Assembly: GCA_027924585.1 (NCBI GenBank)
Contig: BSBM01000299.1
Coordinates: 30,728,501 to 30,792,500, forward strand
Reading direction: 5' to 3'
DNA length: 64,000 nucleotides
Origin: Larix kaempferi
Taxonomy: Eukaryota; Streptophyta; Pinopsida; Pinales; Pinaceae
Under the pieces are notes generated by a model that searched no databases, had not been told where the DNA came from, and saw only the letters and a program-made list of their open reading frames with translations. The position numbers and the translations under genes are program-made. Positions 31,710 through 44,373 of the stretch are shown here, piece after piece (positions within the stretch are counted from its first letter, which is position 1; the number at the start of each line of letters is the position of its first letter).

Positions 31710-34700
31710 CAAGGGGGGTAGTCCCTAAGGAATGTTTCTAAGGTTGTTTAAAGTTTCCGTGCAAATGATTAAAGTGTTTATGTTTTTTAGGAGTTGTTTT
31801 TGGGTAGTGATTTAGAAAGGTTCCAAGATATATTTGCAACAAAAATTAAAGATGCCGTCACCAGCATAAATTGAAATACTGCAAAAATAGATGCACGATA
31901 CTTGAGATGATAATAAACAAATAAAAGTGCAAAGGACCAGTGCCTTTATGGAGTCGATACAGTATAATAAGAAATGTTGAATGAAAGTGAAATGTTGTGC
32001 AAATGTCTCTTGGTTAATTTAAGGTTTATTATGATATGAACCTTGTTTAGGGAAAAAAGAGGGGAACTCCCGAGATACCATGAGGTATAGGGAGGAATGT
32101 CCGGAAATTTAGAAATTGGTGGTTCCGTAGTACAAGGACATGTGGGTTGGCCGGAGTCTCAAGAGCGGTGTTCAACACTACACCAACAAGGATGTAGTCT
32201 AACTGGTGCTCTCAGGTCTCATCTCAGTGGTTCCCGTGTCCCCAGGCAGAATTTCCCCACACAAAATCTAATCAAAGTGTCGTATTTTCACTTATCTTGA
32301 AAGGGATGTTGATTTTATTAAGTGAGTATTAAATTAAGTGTGAAAAGTTAAATAGTGCTTCCATCTGCTTTTGGTATCCCTCATCAGCTCAGACGAACTG
32401 TTGGTGGGTAGAGCATACGCAGTGTAGGCAAATGATTTATTCAAATTGAGAAAAGAGGACCATTGTGCTCTCTGATAGAGAGTGCTCTTGACCTACTTTT
32501 TAGCGAGGTTCAAGAGACTTTGGATTCCTTTTATTTAACAATTATATTATGGAAAGTAAAATGCAAAACTGAAAAAGATATAACTCACCAAGTTTATGCG
32601 TCACTTTCTGATCAACCACAACTAATCGATGATGCCTTTAGGTGGTGGTGAGAGCATACTTCGTGGCAACAAAACCAGTTTTATTTCTAAGTTTACTTTT
32701 GCAAAAAAACATATGAAAAGATAGAAATTACTAAAATGGAAACTAAAGTATACACCCTGCACTTTCAAAGTGAGTGTGTAAAAGTTGTGGAGTTAGAAAA
32801 AATCAAATCTCAAAAATTTGACAAAATGCGAATCCCCCCAAGGGGGATGGGGTGTGGACGCTGGGTATCCCACTGCTCTCGTTTAATACTTTTTACAATT
32901 TGCTAAAAAAAATATGCCTCTTAGTCCTTTTAGACTTGGATCTAAGGGCTTACGAGCTAGAAGTTTGAAGCAATGATGGAAGAGGCTCTTTTGAAGGTAA
33001 ATTTGGCAATTTTTATCGAAATTTCGCTAGAGTTTCTTCTTCTTTTTCCTTGGACCTGCTAAAAACCAGCAAGTAAACTTATTAGAATGTGATGGAAAAC
33101 ACAAAACAAAAATAAAAAATTTGAAAAAATTTTACACTTAAAAAAAATTTCAAAATTTTTTCTAAATATAAAAAACAAGTTTCTAGCTTAGATCTAATGC
33201 AAAATAAGACTTTTAAGGTACTTAGATCCAACTATATGCCAAAGTGATATAGATCTAAATAATAAGCAAAAGATAGTAGATCTACTTCTTGAACACTTTG
33301 CCAAAATAACAAAAATTTAAAGAAGAGAGTAGATTTAGATGTAGAAGATGGATGGATCCCTCAAGCCAAAGCTTGCTCTTTGGTGTTGTTCTTGGAAGCC
33401 CCTATAAGCAAAGTGTTAGTCTTTAAAAAATGTTTCCCAAAGAGGAAGAGATACAGCCGAGTTCAAATCCCCCTTAAGCTTTGTGACTGCAGCTTAGAAA
33501 ACAAACCTTGCAACAAAAGATATTAGGTCCAGTGTGTTAGAATGAAGAAAAAACCAAAAGAACCTAAATATAACCTAATATTGTTGGCTACTTCTAGATC
33601 TCTCTAAATCAAAGCACAAGTAAACAAATTGACATCTGCAAATGTTTACTCTATCTCAAATAAGCTAGATCATGCATATAATCTGAAAACAAGAAAGTAT
33701 CAACCACAATATCACCTTATGAGATGATCATTCAACACACTTGCACAAGATGGGCCTCCAAAGCCTTCAACATGTATTCAAAAAATATTATCAAGTTACA
33801 AAATGGCAGAGGTTTTATGCATCCATATCAAAAGATGGAGCATAGACCTTGCTTAAATAGAGTTCGTGAGGAGAGGGCAAGAGAGCTCAAGGAAGGGGCG
33901 GATCTCACAAATCGTGGAGAGACTCACGCATATGTTGAAAGATTGAGCTCTTGGCTGGTAGATTGATGAGGTGGCTGCCACCTCATGAGAGGGGTGCCCC
34001 TCTCCTTAGTAACTCACGCCCAACCTTTGGAACTCTCGCCTTTTCACATGTGCGAACATGCATGGAGAAGGGTCCACTCACGTGAATGAAGACCAACGCA
34101 CTTGAACTTTGGTTTATTCAATTCGCTATCCAAGTTTATAATATGACATGTGCTTTATCATTTAGACATGGTCGCCTTCACTAATAAACCATGTAGCCAC
34201 CTTTCCAAAATTTAAAAATCATATTTTTTTATTTTGTCATTTTGTCACTTAGTGCATTTTCTCTTTTTTTAGCATTAAAATGCCAATTTGTCACATCTTT
34301 AATGAAAACTGCTCTCAGAGGCGACGTAATCGCCCGGAACCAGGAGAAAGTGGGCACAAGGGTAAAGAGGGTGCTTTGAGCGTCAAAACGAGCCTCCCCA
34401 CGCCAAATTCCACCTCCAGATGAAGCTTTTATTACATTTTGAATTTTTCCAATTAAACCATTAAAAAATGGTCTAATTTACCGGAAAAAAAAATTATTTT
34501 TGCCGGAATGACTTCAAACTCTTAGGGGACCTAGTGCATGTCCATACGACTTATTACTGATGGCTAGCATGTAAAAATACATAGACACATTGACTTTAGT
34601 AACCTCCCTAGGTTCGACCATCATGAGAATACTCCAGCTTTGGAGGTGTGAGTGAAAAACAAGGAATTATACGCCACTGAAAAGTAGCGCATAATTTCTA

Positions 34701-35545
34701 AGGAAAAAACGCTCTAGAGTATCCCCCTGCTAACCAATCCTAAGGTAGGCCAAGTATTTTACAAAATAATCATGCTTAGACCAACTTATTACAATTCCCC
34801 CCGCAGGGGTCTGGACATGCATTGCCTAATGAACACTGAACTTTGGCAAATGAACAATGATATTGTTCAAGTCTTCTGTGGTTCACAAGTTGTCCACAAT
34901 GGTGCAACTCTTAGTGGACAAACCCCTCACGAAACTACTGCTTATTTGTATCGTTCTTTTGTCAACTTCTGAATTGGGCGAACAGCCACTAAAAATGTAC
35001 TACTTTATTTTGACAATACAATAAGTAGACTTTCTTCATCTAAAAAAAAGAAAGAAAGTATACAAACCCCGTCATTTATAGAATGTTTTGGATTATTCAA
35101 AAGGTGTTTTGGGATTGTTCAACATGTGCATTTCTATCTCAGAACGATAACAAACAGTAGAACCCAAGGTGCCTTGTGAATGCTCAAGTAGCAGAAACTA
35201 GGGCTTCTTAAGGGAAGGTGGGTTTAGAAAAATACCTTGTAAACTGGCAAGAATATTTGGCAAGGAAATCAAGCATTCAGCTCCAAGATTTCCTTCTAAA
35301 GACATTATTATCCTAACTTCACACGGTATACTGCTAAAAATGTCCAAACCAGTGAAAAATCTATGATTGAAATTTTGAAAGCCGGAACCTGCATGTCATC
35401 TTCCAAAGGTGGGGGGGGGCATTGACATAGTCATTCATAAGCTAAGTCACCTGACGAGGACACGAAACACGAAGAACACGGGAATACAAGTATCTGACAC
35501 GGACACAGTGACCCTCGGAATCAGGACACGGAGGATAGGTTATAT
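31710..35545. other. long AT-rich region without recognisable genes
   Basis: No conserved domain, RNA gene or LTR pair found. It contains a GAAA-loop hairpin (34665-34696) and a G/C palindrome ATCCCCCCAAGGGGGAT near 32833. Several short frames exist but show no family resemblance. Confidence 0.4.
34665..34696. repeat. inverted repeat with GAAA loop
   Basis: A 14-bp stem with 12 pairs (AATTATACGCCACT paired with AGTAGCGCATAATT) closes on the tetraloop GAAA. Repeats of the type ACGCCACT...AGTGGCG are common in subterminal regions of plant CACTA transposons, so this may be a small remnant of one. Confidence 0.45.
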
Positions 35546-36420
35546 ATATATCTAAGTTGCCAGGAAACGTGGGTACGGGGACGAGTACTGGTATGGGGAC
35601 GGGGACGCCACTTTTTGAAACATGGTACTTGGGTACATCGGGGGTACTGTATATATATATTAAAATTTATAAAAATAAAACATGTCACAGTGAGATCATA
35701 CATGCATATTTCTAAATCCAATGATTCATATGAACATTCACATTGAAAATTAGAAACATAAAATACTAAATTTGATAAATCATAGACTCGTAATAGATAT
35801 CAAGTGGAAGACTGGAAGGTATATAATTAATAGTAATATATGTCCATGACTCCATGAGTTCAAACTTCGTTGTCATTCTACATTCAAAATTTGCCTAATG
35901 GCATTTCCAAACATGAAAAAGAAAGTTCAAAACAGCAAACAATGAACAAGATAGTTGATTTGGCTTCCTCAAGCCATGTCATTAGCATCCTCAAGATCAA
36001 TGTCGTCATCATCACTAAGTTATTATGTCAGCAAGCTCTCTAGATAGGCATCACTCTCGAGTTGAGGCGTCGCTTGAGCAATGAAATGTTAAAACTTAAG
36101 GTTTGCGACCCGAGTTTAGGTAAGGGCCCACTTCTTATTTGTTTTAATAATGTTTATTAAATTATTTATTAAAGCTTTAATTTTCTAAACATTGCAAATC
36201 AACCCCCTAACATCGGGGGATTCCAAACTTGAACAAAATTGATCCGGCCGTACCTCTGGCATACCCAAACACGAGATACGGCGTACCCAAATGCATGCAA
36301 GTACCCGAATTTCATGAATGATGTCTCGGGTACGTGAGGTCTGATTTGGGTACGGTTGGGTACGGTAGGGGATGTACCTTTGACGTACCTGGTACATGTA
36401 CCCGACCCCTCGGTATGGGT

Positions 36421-36461
<41 letters not shown>

Positions 36462-36493
36462 AAGTGTCCTCCGTGTCCTGATTCTGAGGGTCG

Positions 36494-36496
<3 letters not shown>
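35508..36496. repeat. inverted repeats flanking hAT copy C
   Basis: GACCCTCGGAATCAGGACAC plus GGAGGA (35512-35537) on the left is repeated inverted on the right (GTGTCCTCCGTGTCCTGATT plus CTGAGGGTC, 36464-36493), each arm next to an (AT)n run. The pair brackets copy C and may be the ends of another, older foldback or DNA element into which copy C jumped. GTGTCCG-type motifs recur at 36834-36945. Confidence 0.6.
35552..36423 (-). mobile_element. hAT-like non-autonomous element, copy C
   Basis: About 870 bp in inverse orientation to the others. The 3' terminus is intact at 35552 (CTAAGTTGCCAGGAAACGTG). The 5' terminus has lost its outer ~14 bases to a (CA)n run starting at 36422, leaving CACCCATACCGAGGGGTCGGG. 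The C-terminal tail frame (about 36050-35966) has two consecutive stops after LESLLT, one at the same place as copy A, so A and C share a more recent ancestor than either does with B. Subterminal GTACCC arrays are present at both ends. Confidence 0.75.

Positions 36497-36534
<38 letters not shown>
36422..36534. repeat. compound microsatellite (CA)n-(AT)n ... (TG)n
   Basis: (CA)14-15 at 36422-36450, (AT)5 at 36451-36461, and (TG)19 at 36497-36534, the two dinucleotide tracts being reverse complements on either side of the inverted arm at 36464-36493. Confidence 0.95.
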
Positions 36535-36541
<7 letters not shown>

Positions 36542-36833
36542 CAATGATAGACTCGTAGACTCATAAAATTTCTCTTTAAGTCATCAAAATCAAAATGTAT
36601 TACATAGATGTCAGAATGCCATTGGCAAATACAAAAAGGGTTAGATCAAGATGGAAAACCTTCTAATGCTCTTCACCTGCAAAAAAAAAAACCCTCTCAG
36701 GCTCAAGCCTCACAGAAAAATGTGAATGAATGAGGGTAAAATTGTTTTTTATCACCCGTGGGCTGCATTTTGGGGTTAGGATTGTCCTCTTTTAGGGACA
36801 TGGTTCACACAGGTTGGGACAAGTCCTAACACG

Positions 36834-36945
36834 GTGTCCGACACGTAAACACGTGTCCGAAACCGTGTCAGGACATGTCTGTGTCCGACACGTAAACACG
36901 TGTCCGAAACCGTGTCAGGACATGTCTGTGTCCGACACGCAAACA
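36834..36945. repeat. 47-bp tandem repeat of GTGTCCGACACG motifs
   Basis: The unit starting GTGTCCGACACGTAAACACG occurs at 36834 and 36881 and begins again at 36928. Each unit holds alternating GTGTCCGA/CACGTGT inverted motifs, similar to subterminal arrays of hAT-type DNA transposons in plants. Confidence 0.85.
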
Positions 36946-36949
36946 CAGA

Positions 36950-37800
36950 ACACTTCAGGCCTAAAGGCCACGTCCGGTATCTTAGTTCATAAGTGATGTG
37001 TGCATTCCATGTTTCCAAAACATTTTGTATGAACAAGCAAACGTGGGAGGCATCTCTTGTAACTTAGCATGGAAACACCATCTCAGGTAATTACATATAA
37101 AGGCAACACAGAGTACCAACCACCTTGCTATACACCATGGCAAAGCATGGTCTAGTGCTTTATCATAAGGCTGCTTCACATTTTACTAACCAACAGATTA
37201 CCAGACTAATCAGTTCTGAGATCAGTCCAACCCTCTGTCTAATTTTCAAAAGGGATTGCATTAACAATTGTTCATGTCGATTTGGAAAAAGATGTACAAA
37301 TACCAGTATGATTTCAATTGATTGTAAAGGAGCACCCAGCCTTTCACAAATAGATGGATTGCCCAGATCTCTTCGTCAAGGGCATCCATCAGTAATAATT
37401 CAAAGTCAAAGCTCAAAATCGTCATAAATTACTTTAGGAGCAAAGCCAAACACACAATTGGAAGTGACATTCTTCATTCCAATGAACTTGAGGACCAATA
37501 TATAGAAAAATGGGGCAAAACCCATGTCTTGTAGGGTAATATTAAATTATGGGCATTAGAATTTGCAGCTCAAAATGACTGATGGAGAACAAAAAGATAA
37601 GGAAATGGTAACCCAATCTGGCATAGCATGAAGCAATGAATTTAATCTACTGCCCACCTCAATTTTGGGAATATCATTTGATTTTAATACAGATCTGACC
37701 TAGACTAATACAAGAAAATCCTCTCACCAGAGAAAAAAAGAAAAAGCCAAAACGATACAGGAAGGTGAGCATGTTCTTAAACTACGGTCAGTTAAGGCAC
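36950..37800. other. no gene recognised
   Basis: A plus-strand frame of 100 codons (37125-37427) has no recognisable domain and is probably chance. If the minus-strand exons at 37.8-38.0 kb are real, this stretch is intronic. Confidence 0.3.
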
Positions 37801-37804
37801 TTAC

Positions 37805-37880
37805 TTAGACAATGAACACGAAGACGTTCTTTCAACAAGGAAAAAGATCTGAACCTCGTATTGACCAGCTCCAAGTCAAG
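37805..37880 (-). other. candidate second 5'UTR exon
   Basis: 76 bases between a good acceptor (TTTATCGACAG ending at 37881) and a good donor (CTAA|GTAAGTGCC at 37804). It has no ATG. The spacing of 101 bases from the preceding donor gives a short, plausible intron. Unsupported by any homology; the splice signals are the only evidence. Confidence 0.4.
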
Positions 37881-37981
37881 CTGTCGATAAACAAACCATG
37901 GGTCAGACAAAATTGAACAGATTTAGGCTTAGTTAAAGCATATGGAGATTGCATGAATAAGCTTGGAGTGTTTGAACTTAC

Positions 37982-38075
37982 CTGCTGCGGGTAGTGTATG
38001 TAGTGCGATTGCAGATGACAGAGAAAGAGAAAAGAAGAAAGTTATAGTAGGGATGAAGTCATAATATATAGTCTC
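37982..38075 (-). promoter_or_regulatory. TATA promoter, pyrimidine-rich leader and first-exon donor
   Basis: On the minus strand a TATA box (TATATATTAT, 38070-38061) is followed at the expected ~30 bases by a CT-rich stretch (TTTCTTCTTTTCTCTTTCTC, 38040-38020), the usual plant start-site environment. The transcribed part has no ATG and ends at a near-perfect donor (GCAGCAG|GTAAGTT, 37982/37981). This is the only such promoter-plus-donor arrangement I noticed in the window. It could serve the BPC gene 35 kb downstream on the same strand or an unrecognised transcript. Confidence 0.5.
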
Positions 38076-38399
38076 TGAAGTTGAGGACAAGTCAACGGGT
38101 TCAGCCGGTCCAGCCAACGACAGATGATAACCGTTGAGGGGAGACTCGGGAGAGACGAAACCGGAAACTGTCGGTTCCCGCGAGTGGGGCGGAATTTCAC
38201 GACTATTGAGGTGTTTGTATTCCATTGGATGTGACTTTTTCCCTCTGGGATTCCACATTAAGATTGTCGATTACGTGGCATCGTATTATGCGTGGGGAAG
38301 GAAGGAAGGAATGTGGCTTGTTCTTACACTAGTTTCGTCATGTTCACAATGTATGAATATTTGATTTTTCTATTTCGGAATTTATTTCAATATTTACAA

Positions 38400-41300
38400 T
38401 CATAGATGCACACAAGGAAAGGAAGTATATATGGACAATGGATGTAATTTTGTATTCTTATGAATAGTAAAAGTATAGTTTTTTTTATGCTTGAAAAGGA
38501 AGATAAGTATATATATAATGAAATTTATAACCTTTTTTGAAGAGAAATTAGAGCATAAATAAAAATAGAATACTGAAATGGATATATTTTTTTTCGAGAG
38601 TACTTTATTTGCTAAAAGTTTATGGCATACCTCATTTTTTTCATAATGTATCCAAAGCAAAGAGAGAACTAACCTCCTTACAAATAATTTCCCATGGCAT
38701 AAATAACATGATGATCCATAAGCATTGTCAAAGTATAAAGATAGCCTCGTAGACGAGAGTTCAACCATCGTTGAATAAGGCAACACGCCACTACACCCTA
38801 CCCCAGAACAATGTCGAATGTTGATCCTCAAACAAGCTCCAACAACTTGGCAAACTAGCACTCCAAAAAGATATGCTTGAGAGCCTTTATGCACTAATAA
38901 ACAAGACAAAGTCCATCCGAAAGAACACTCTTAGCCAACATGGCCTTGGAAGGGATCTCCTGATAAATTACCAACCAAGCAAAAACTCACAGCTTTTAGG
39001 AAAGTTGCATCATCCAAAGACTATGAAGATGACAAATCCAATAGCCCTCTGGTTCCTTACAAACCCAAAGAGCATTAAAAACCAAGGAGACATGATACAT
39101 TAATGAAGTGCATAATACAAACAAGGAGAGTCATATTGAAGAATTGGGCAACCAAAACTCCACTCCCATTCCCTCCAAAAAGATACATGCACACCAATGT
39201 TCATTTTGAATAACTCAACCTTCGGAATAAGAGATTGCAACACCATGATCAAGGGGTGATCAGTGGAAAGAAATCCAAAGTCCTAAGCAATAAGTCACCA
39301 CTCCTTCTAGGAACGGGCACCAAGATCCCACATACCCCATCAAAAGAAGATGTCCTTCCAACTCACGCTCCACACTTGGAAATACAACAACTCAATAATA
39401 CAATCTCCCTTCTCCCTCCAACTCCAAATCAACTTGCAAGCAAGATACCAACCAACACAACTTCCCTCCCACTGCCAACGAACCAAGCCTACAAAAACTT
39501 TCCACACATTCCAAATGCTCCAAGAGATAAGTGAGCCAAAAACTTGGAAAAGATGAGGAGTGGAGATAATATCACAAAACCCAAAAATACCTCGAACATT
39601 ACCAATATGTTAAGTGGAAAACACCTAATGTCATAATAGAACCTACCAAGGAGTAGATCCCTCAAGATACCTCACCACTTTGTTGGCTCCTAAAAAACTA
39701 CTATGTGAAGCAACATCAATCAACCCAAGGCCCCCCTCATCCTTGGGCATAGTGCAAACATTCCAAGGAACCAAATGAAGACCCCGCTCACCTCCATACT
39801 TAGACCACAAGTAAGCCCTGAGAATCTACTTAAGTCATCGAAATTAAACCCTACTAGGTTACCAACAAGAAACTTAGTGCACATGAGAGGCTTGGAGAAT
39901 ACAACCAACTCTCGTCAGTTTCCCTACAAAGGATAGTTCCTTATGATGCCAAATATGTAACTTACTTTGCAGCCTTGGAAGACACCAATCCCACATGCTA
40001 GTCAACGACAAACCAACCCTAAAAAATCCACTCAGGAGGGAAATCTGACTCAATGAGCCGTAAGTCAATTTTGTGAATTACCCATTGTTGTTTATGTAAC
40101 ACAAAAGGTATCTAGACAAGTCATAGTCTCATTAATCGAACCCTACTCAACTCTCACAAAGAGCAAGGAATCACGAGCAAAATGGTTTTTAACCATCTAC
40201 GAGCCATCCAAGAGTATAACACCCCAGTCCTAACCCACCATACTAGTTGCCTCCAATAAATATCTTAATGCATCAGTGGTTAGGACATATAAATATGTAG
40301 CAAAAGGACACCCTTATTGGATGGGTTGATGAATAGTTATCCAATGGGGATAAATTGTTGTTGATTGAGACAAAGGCTTAAGCATTGGTGAAAAGTGTGT
40401 TCACCATGGCCACACAATAGGAACCAAAACCCAAACAACACAAGATCTCAATGATGAAGGACCTATCCACATGATCATATGCCTTATCGAAGTCAATCTT
40501 TAACACAAGTCATTGTTGTCTCATCTCACTGGCCAACTCCATAACCTCCCAAGTGGACGCCAGACACCATAGTATAAAGAATGAACATCCCCTACACAAA
40601 TCCAATGTGCTCCTATTGCACCACATATAAATCCATTGATCAAATCATCATAACCAATGCTTTAGCCATGATTTTATAAGCCACTATGAGCAAAGTGATA
40701 GGTCACATCTCTTGTTGCATTCTTGGGAATGATCTTGATGAACCTCTAATTAAGAAACTCATATAGGTGACCAAAAGTAGGCACCTTTGAGGCCATGCAA
40801 CAAAAAGCATCACCGATCGAGTCCCACATAGACTTGCAAAACTCACACAACAAACCATCCAACACATGAGACTTGTCATTTTGTATGGAAGTCAAGATGG
40901 CATAAAGTTCATCCTTCGTAAATTCTCAATCTAACCTATTCCAATCTTCGATAGAGACCTTTCAAGGAAAAACCCTACAACAAGCATCTCTGGAAGCCAA
41001 TACCCCATCTATCGCGGTATAAGGAGCAAAGATTGACTAAAAAGGAGAACTAAATGTTCCTCAAACCTTACTAGGATCCTCAACAAGAGACCCATCTAGC
41101 CTACGAATACCAAGTACCCTATCCATAACCACCTTCCTGTTAAGGAAGTCAAAATAAAACTTAGAACCCTCATCCCCATTATGAATCCATTATAGGCAAG
41201 AATATATTTGATCACCCACAACAATATACTCCTCTCCTCGTCTCATCATCACCTCCAACTTTTCAACTTTCTCTTGAAGAATGACATTATGAATGTCCTC

Positions 41301-42700
41301 TTTAAGAAAAGTGTAAACCTCCTCTAAACTCCATTAAGTAGCCTGCATCTCCTTCATGCACTTGTGAACGATCATCTTGCCCCATCCTCTCATGAACTTA
41401 ACGATACAACACAGAGCAACCTCCAATCAAAAGATCCACCACAAGGTTCCTAATGACCAAGAGAAAAGATTTCAAACCCATTCAGCAAGGGCTCATAAAC
41501 CCTCTGACTCTAAGTGAGACACATCCAGCTTAAAAGCTAAAGTTGGTGGTGAATCGATTGAATGACCCAATGAGAGCATAGTCTAGATTGAGAGATGATC
41601 CCAACAAGTCATGTCCACTAAAAAATCTACGGGGTGACGAGTATTGAGAAAGGTTACCTCCTCCCTTGGACCATAGAAACAATCCAACTAGGGCTAAACC
41701 TTGTCCCATCCATATCTATAATTGTTTCAAGTGAACCACCCACCATAGTCAATCCCCTTTTGTTTCTAATTTGGGTCAACGATCTACAAAGATTCTTGTG
41801 CATAAATCATCCCACTCAACCATGTTAAAATCCCGTCCAGCACCAGCTAGGAGAGAGGACGCCATCTAATCATAAAGACAACCCCACTCATAACTTAGGT
41901 TGGGGATGTACACATTAAAAAAACCTAACACCCCGATCTTGAATCAAAATCACAACCCAAGCACATTTTTTGGCTCAGAACCTAAGCAACCACAAATATT
42001 TGTAAAGCAGATGAGATTGCAACCACCAACCCACCACTTCCCTGACAATGCTTTGAATCCCAATAAGAGGCATTTCATTAATAATTCGTCTTGTTTTGAA
42101 TTTCAAAGCTGGTTGACTTGACCTCCTATGAGAATATCATATCCAACCAGACATACTGTAGAACACTTCTAACACACTACTTGTGGTTGGGAATCATTGT
42201 TCCTTCGAATGAAGTCCTACACTACTATAATGGTTATCCATCTCAAATCTATCTAGTCCTAAAGCATGGTGATTAGGCAAGTGCACAATGGCATCCATAT
42301 AGGACTTCATCTATAGCTTGGGGCTAATATCCCTAATGGACATGTATGTACAAGCAAGTGAGGAAACCACTTTCTACATGTTTTCCTTAACTTGCCATCT
42401 AGTCTCCACATCCATGCCAATAGATCCAAAAAAGGTAGACCCCTCTATGATCACAACACTAGGGTTTCTAGGACCTCTAGGGAAGCTGACAACCAAAGAA
42501 GTGATGTAGGAGCACTGGGTCATCATCCATCATTTATTTTCCTTAATGAAGAAACTCCCTACAAAATAGTAATCTAGCCATAGATGCACCTAAACCATTG
42601 GATTTGTAACCATCCATTCAAAGGAGAACAATCTACATCGAGGATCCACACATGTGAAAACCCTAACAAAAACCTGGTCATCTAACATTTCATTGTGAAT
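38400..42700 (-). pseudogene. LINE retrotransposon, degenerate, near full length of ORF2
   Basis: Minus-strand translation, broken by frequent stops, gives in order: endonuclease-like GRDFNMVEWDD (41837-41805; usual GDFN), GSKFYFDFLNRKVVMDRVLG (about 41190-41130), KDELYAILTSIQNDKS (about 40900), RT motif FDKAYDHVDRSFIIEIL (40498-40448), HFARDSLLFV (40187-40157; usual FADD, one catalytic Asp replaced by Arg), then the post-RT region and a Cys-rich zinc-binding end near 38910-38830 (KALKHIF, usual HLFWEC block). An intact relative would encode one protein combining nicking endonuclease and RT for target-primed insertion. No poly(A) tail or target duplication was located. Confidence 0.8.
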
Positions 42701-43670
42701 GGTTAGATTTGCATCGTAGCATTTGGGTTTGAGAGGGAGATTCTCTTGGGAGAATCCCCGCCATAACTTATCTTGCATCTAATTGGCCTTCTATCCAATG
42801 GTTGACAATATCTCGGGGATCATCCATAGAATGTCTCAAAATAAGGTTAATCACCCATGTGAAGCATCATGGCAATTTGAGTTGGCATACCCATTTTTTT
42901 TATTGGTTTTTAATGTTATTAAATGGTGGTATATAGGAATAGAGGTGCCCATGTTTTACATGATAAGTGGAATTTTGAGAGGGGACATCATTAAAGTTTA
43001 GAGGGGAGTATTATTATGGTTGGTTATGTTTCAATGGAGACACATGAAGGTAAAGGTTTTTTGCCACATAAAAGAGTAGAAGAGGCAACATATAAAAAAA
43101 AGAACCACAAATAATATAGAATGGGATAGCACAGAATGAACTAGGAGAGGATATTTCTCTGACTAAGAAACAAAGAAGAAAAACAAGAGGATAAGTTAAA
43201 AAGGAGATAATCTTAGGAAAAGAATGAGGAGACAAGAGAAGAGAAAATTAAAAGGCAAAGACTGCAATGAAGTTAGAGGAGAGAAAATAAAGCACAGAAG
43301 AATAGGGAGAAAGAGAAGAGGAAAGGTGTAATACCCTCTGGTTTATCCCCTGGACATTTTATTATTGTTGTTATGTTGGACAAAGTGGCACAAGGTGCCT
43401 GGACTATGGTTTGCACATTATTATTATTTTTATTATGTTGAAATTATAAAATAAAAAAAATTGGATCGACCGATGCCACATAAAAGAGTATGAGGAACCA
43501 TGATGTTATGAGCAAGGGGTTGTGGGAGAAGTGTTACCTTTGTGTTTGTGTCTATGTTGATGTTACACAACCTTCTTGTGGACTCGATGGACTCTCTTGG
43601 ATGTGTACCCTCACGTGTTATGTTACACTTTGGTTTCATTTATTTCGGGATTAATTTTTATTAGTGTTAG

Positions 43671-43717
<47 letters not shown>

Positions 43718-44372
43718 TAGTGTGCCCTCTTGGGTGTGTGTCTCTTGTTGTAGCCTCATGATGTGTAACTCATGTTTGCTATTTTTGGAATGTAACTCTC
43801 ATGCTTGTGTCCCTCTCTCTCCCAATTCGAATTTCTCATGAAGGAATTCGATTTGCTTGTGTTGGCTAGTCACACTTGTGTGTTGGTTCATGCTTTTGCT
43901 CTTGTGCTTGTGTTTGGCACTTGTGGTTCAATTTTGGCTACTCTTGGTATGAAATCCTTTCTGGTCATTGTGCCCTTGTGGAGCCTGTGCCCAAGTTGAG
44001 TTACTCTAGAGCCACTGGTGTATGTCATGGAATTGCCTCTGGAGATCCTGGATTAGCAACAAGGGTGAGGTCCACTGCCATTGGATTTGAGGTTGGATAG
44101 AGCTGTGTATTGTCTCTGGAGATCCTGGTTTGGCAGCAGGGGTGAGGTCCACTTCCTTGGATTTGAGGTTGTCCTGGAGCCACTGAAATTTCCCTGGATT
44201 GGAAGTGCTACTTGCCATTGGGTTGTGGTTGGACTATTGTCCTTGAGCCACTAGAATTGCCCTAGAGTGGAAGTAGAGGCCACCATTTCCATTGGGTTGT
44301 GGTTGGACTTATTCCTTGAGAGAATTTGTGGTTGAGTGCGCTCTTGCTTGTGGCATCATGGTTCCGTCTTAG
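42700..44372. other. intergenic stretch with (TC)21 and imperfect tandem repeats
   Basis: No gene recognised. (TC)21 lies at 43673-43714. Between about 44025 and 44310 two imperfect repeat families (CTCTGGAGATCCTGG...GGGTGAGGTCCACT and TTGGGTTGTGGTTGGACT...GAGCCACT) occur two to three times each, directly upstream of the chromovirus insertion. Confidence 0.6.
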
Positions 44373-44373
44373 G

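Noticed and set aside
36185-36544. Frame of 119 codons with long Thr-His and Cys-Val runs
   Set aside because: It is the translation of the (CA)n/(TG)n microsatellites and the hAT GTACCC array, not a protein.
36422-36945. Regularly spaced repeats resembling a CRISPR array
   Set aside because: Only two to three 47-bp units with no unique spacers, beside microsatellites in a plant genome; these are transposon-type repeats.
37929-38258. 109-codon minus-strand frame over the promoter
   Set aside because: It runs through the TATA box and splice donor, starts upstream of the likely start site and shows no domain.
38400-38909. 169-codon minus-strand frame
   Set aside because: The first third matches the LINE zinc-binding end in a shifted frame, and the rest is low-complexity hydrophobic text; not an independent gene.
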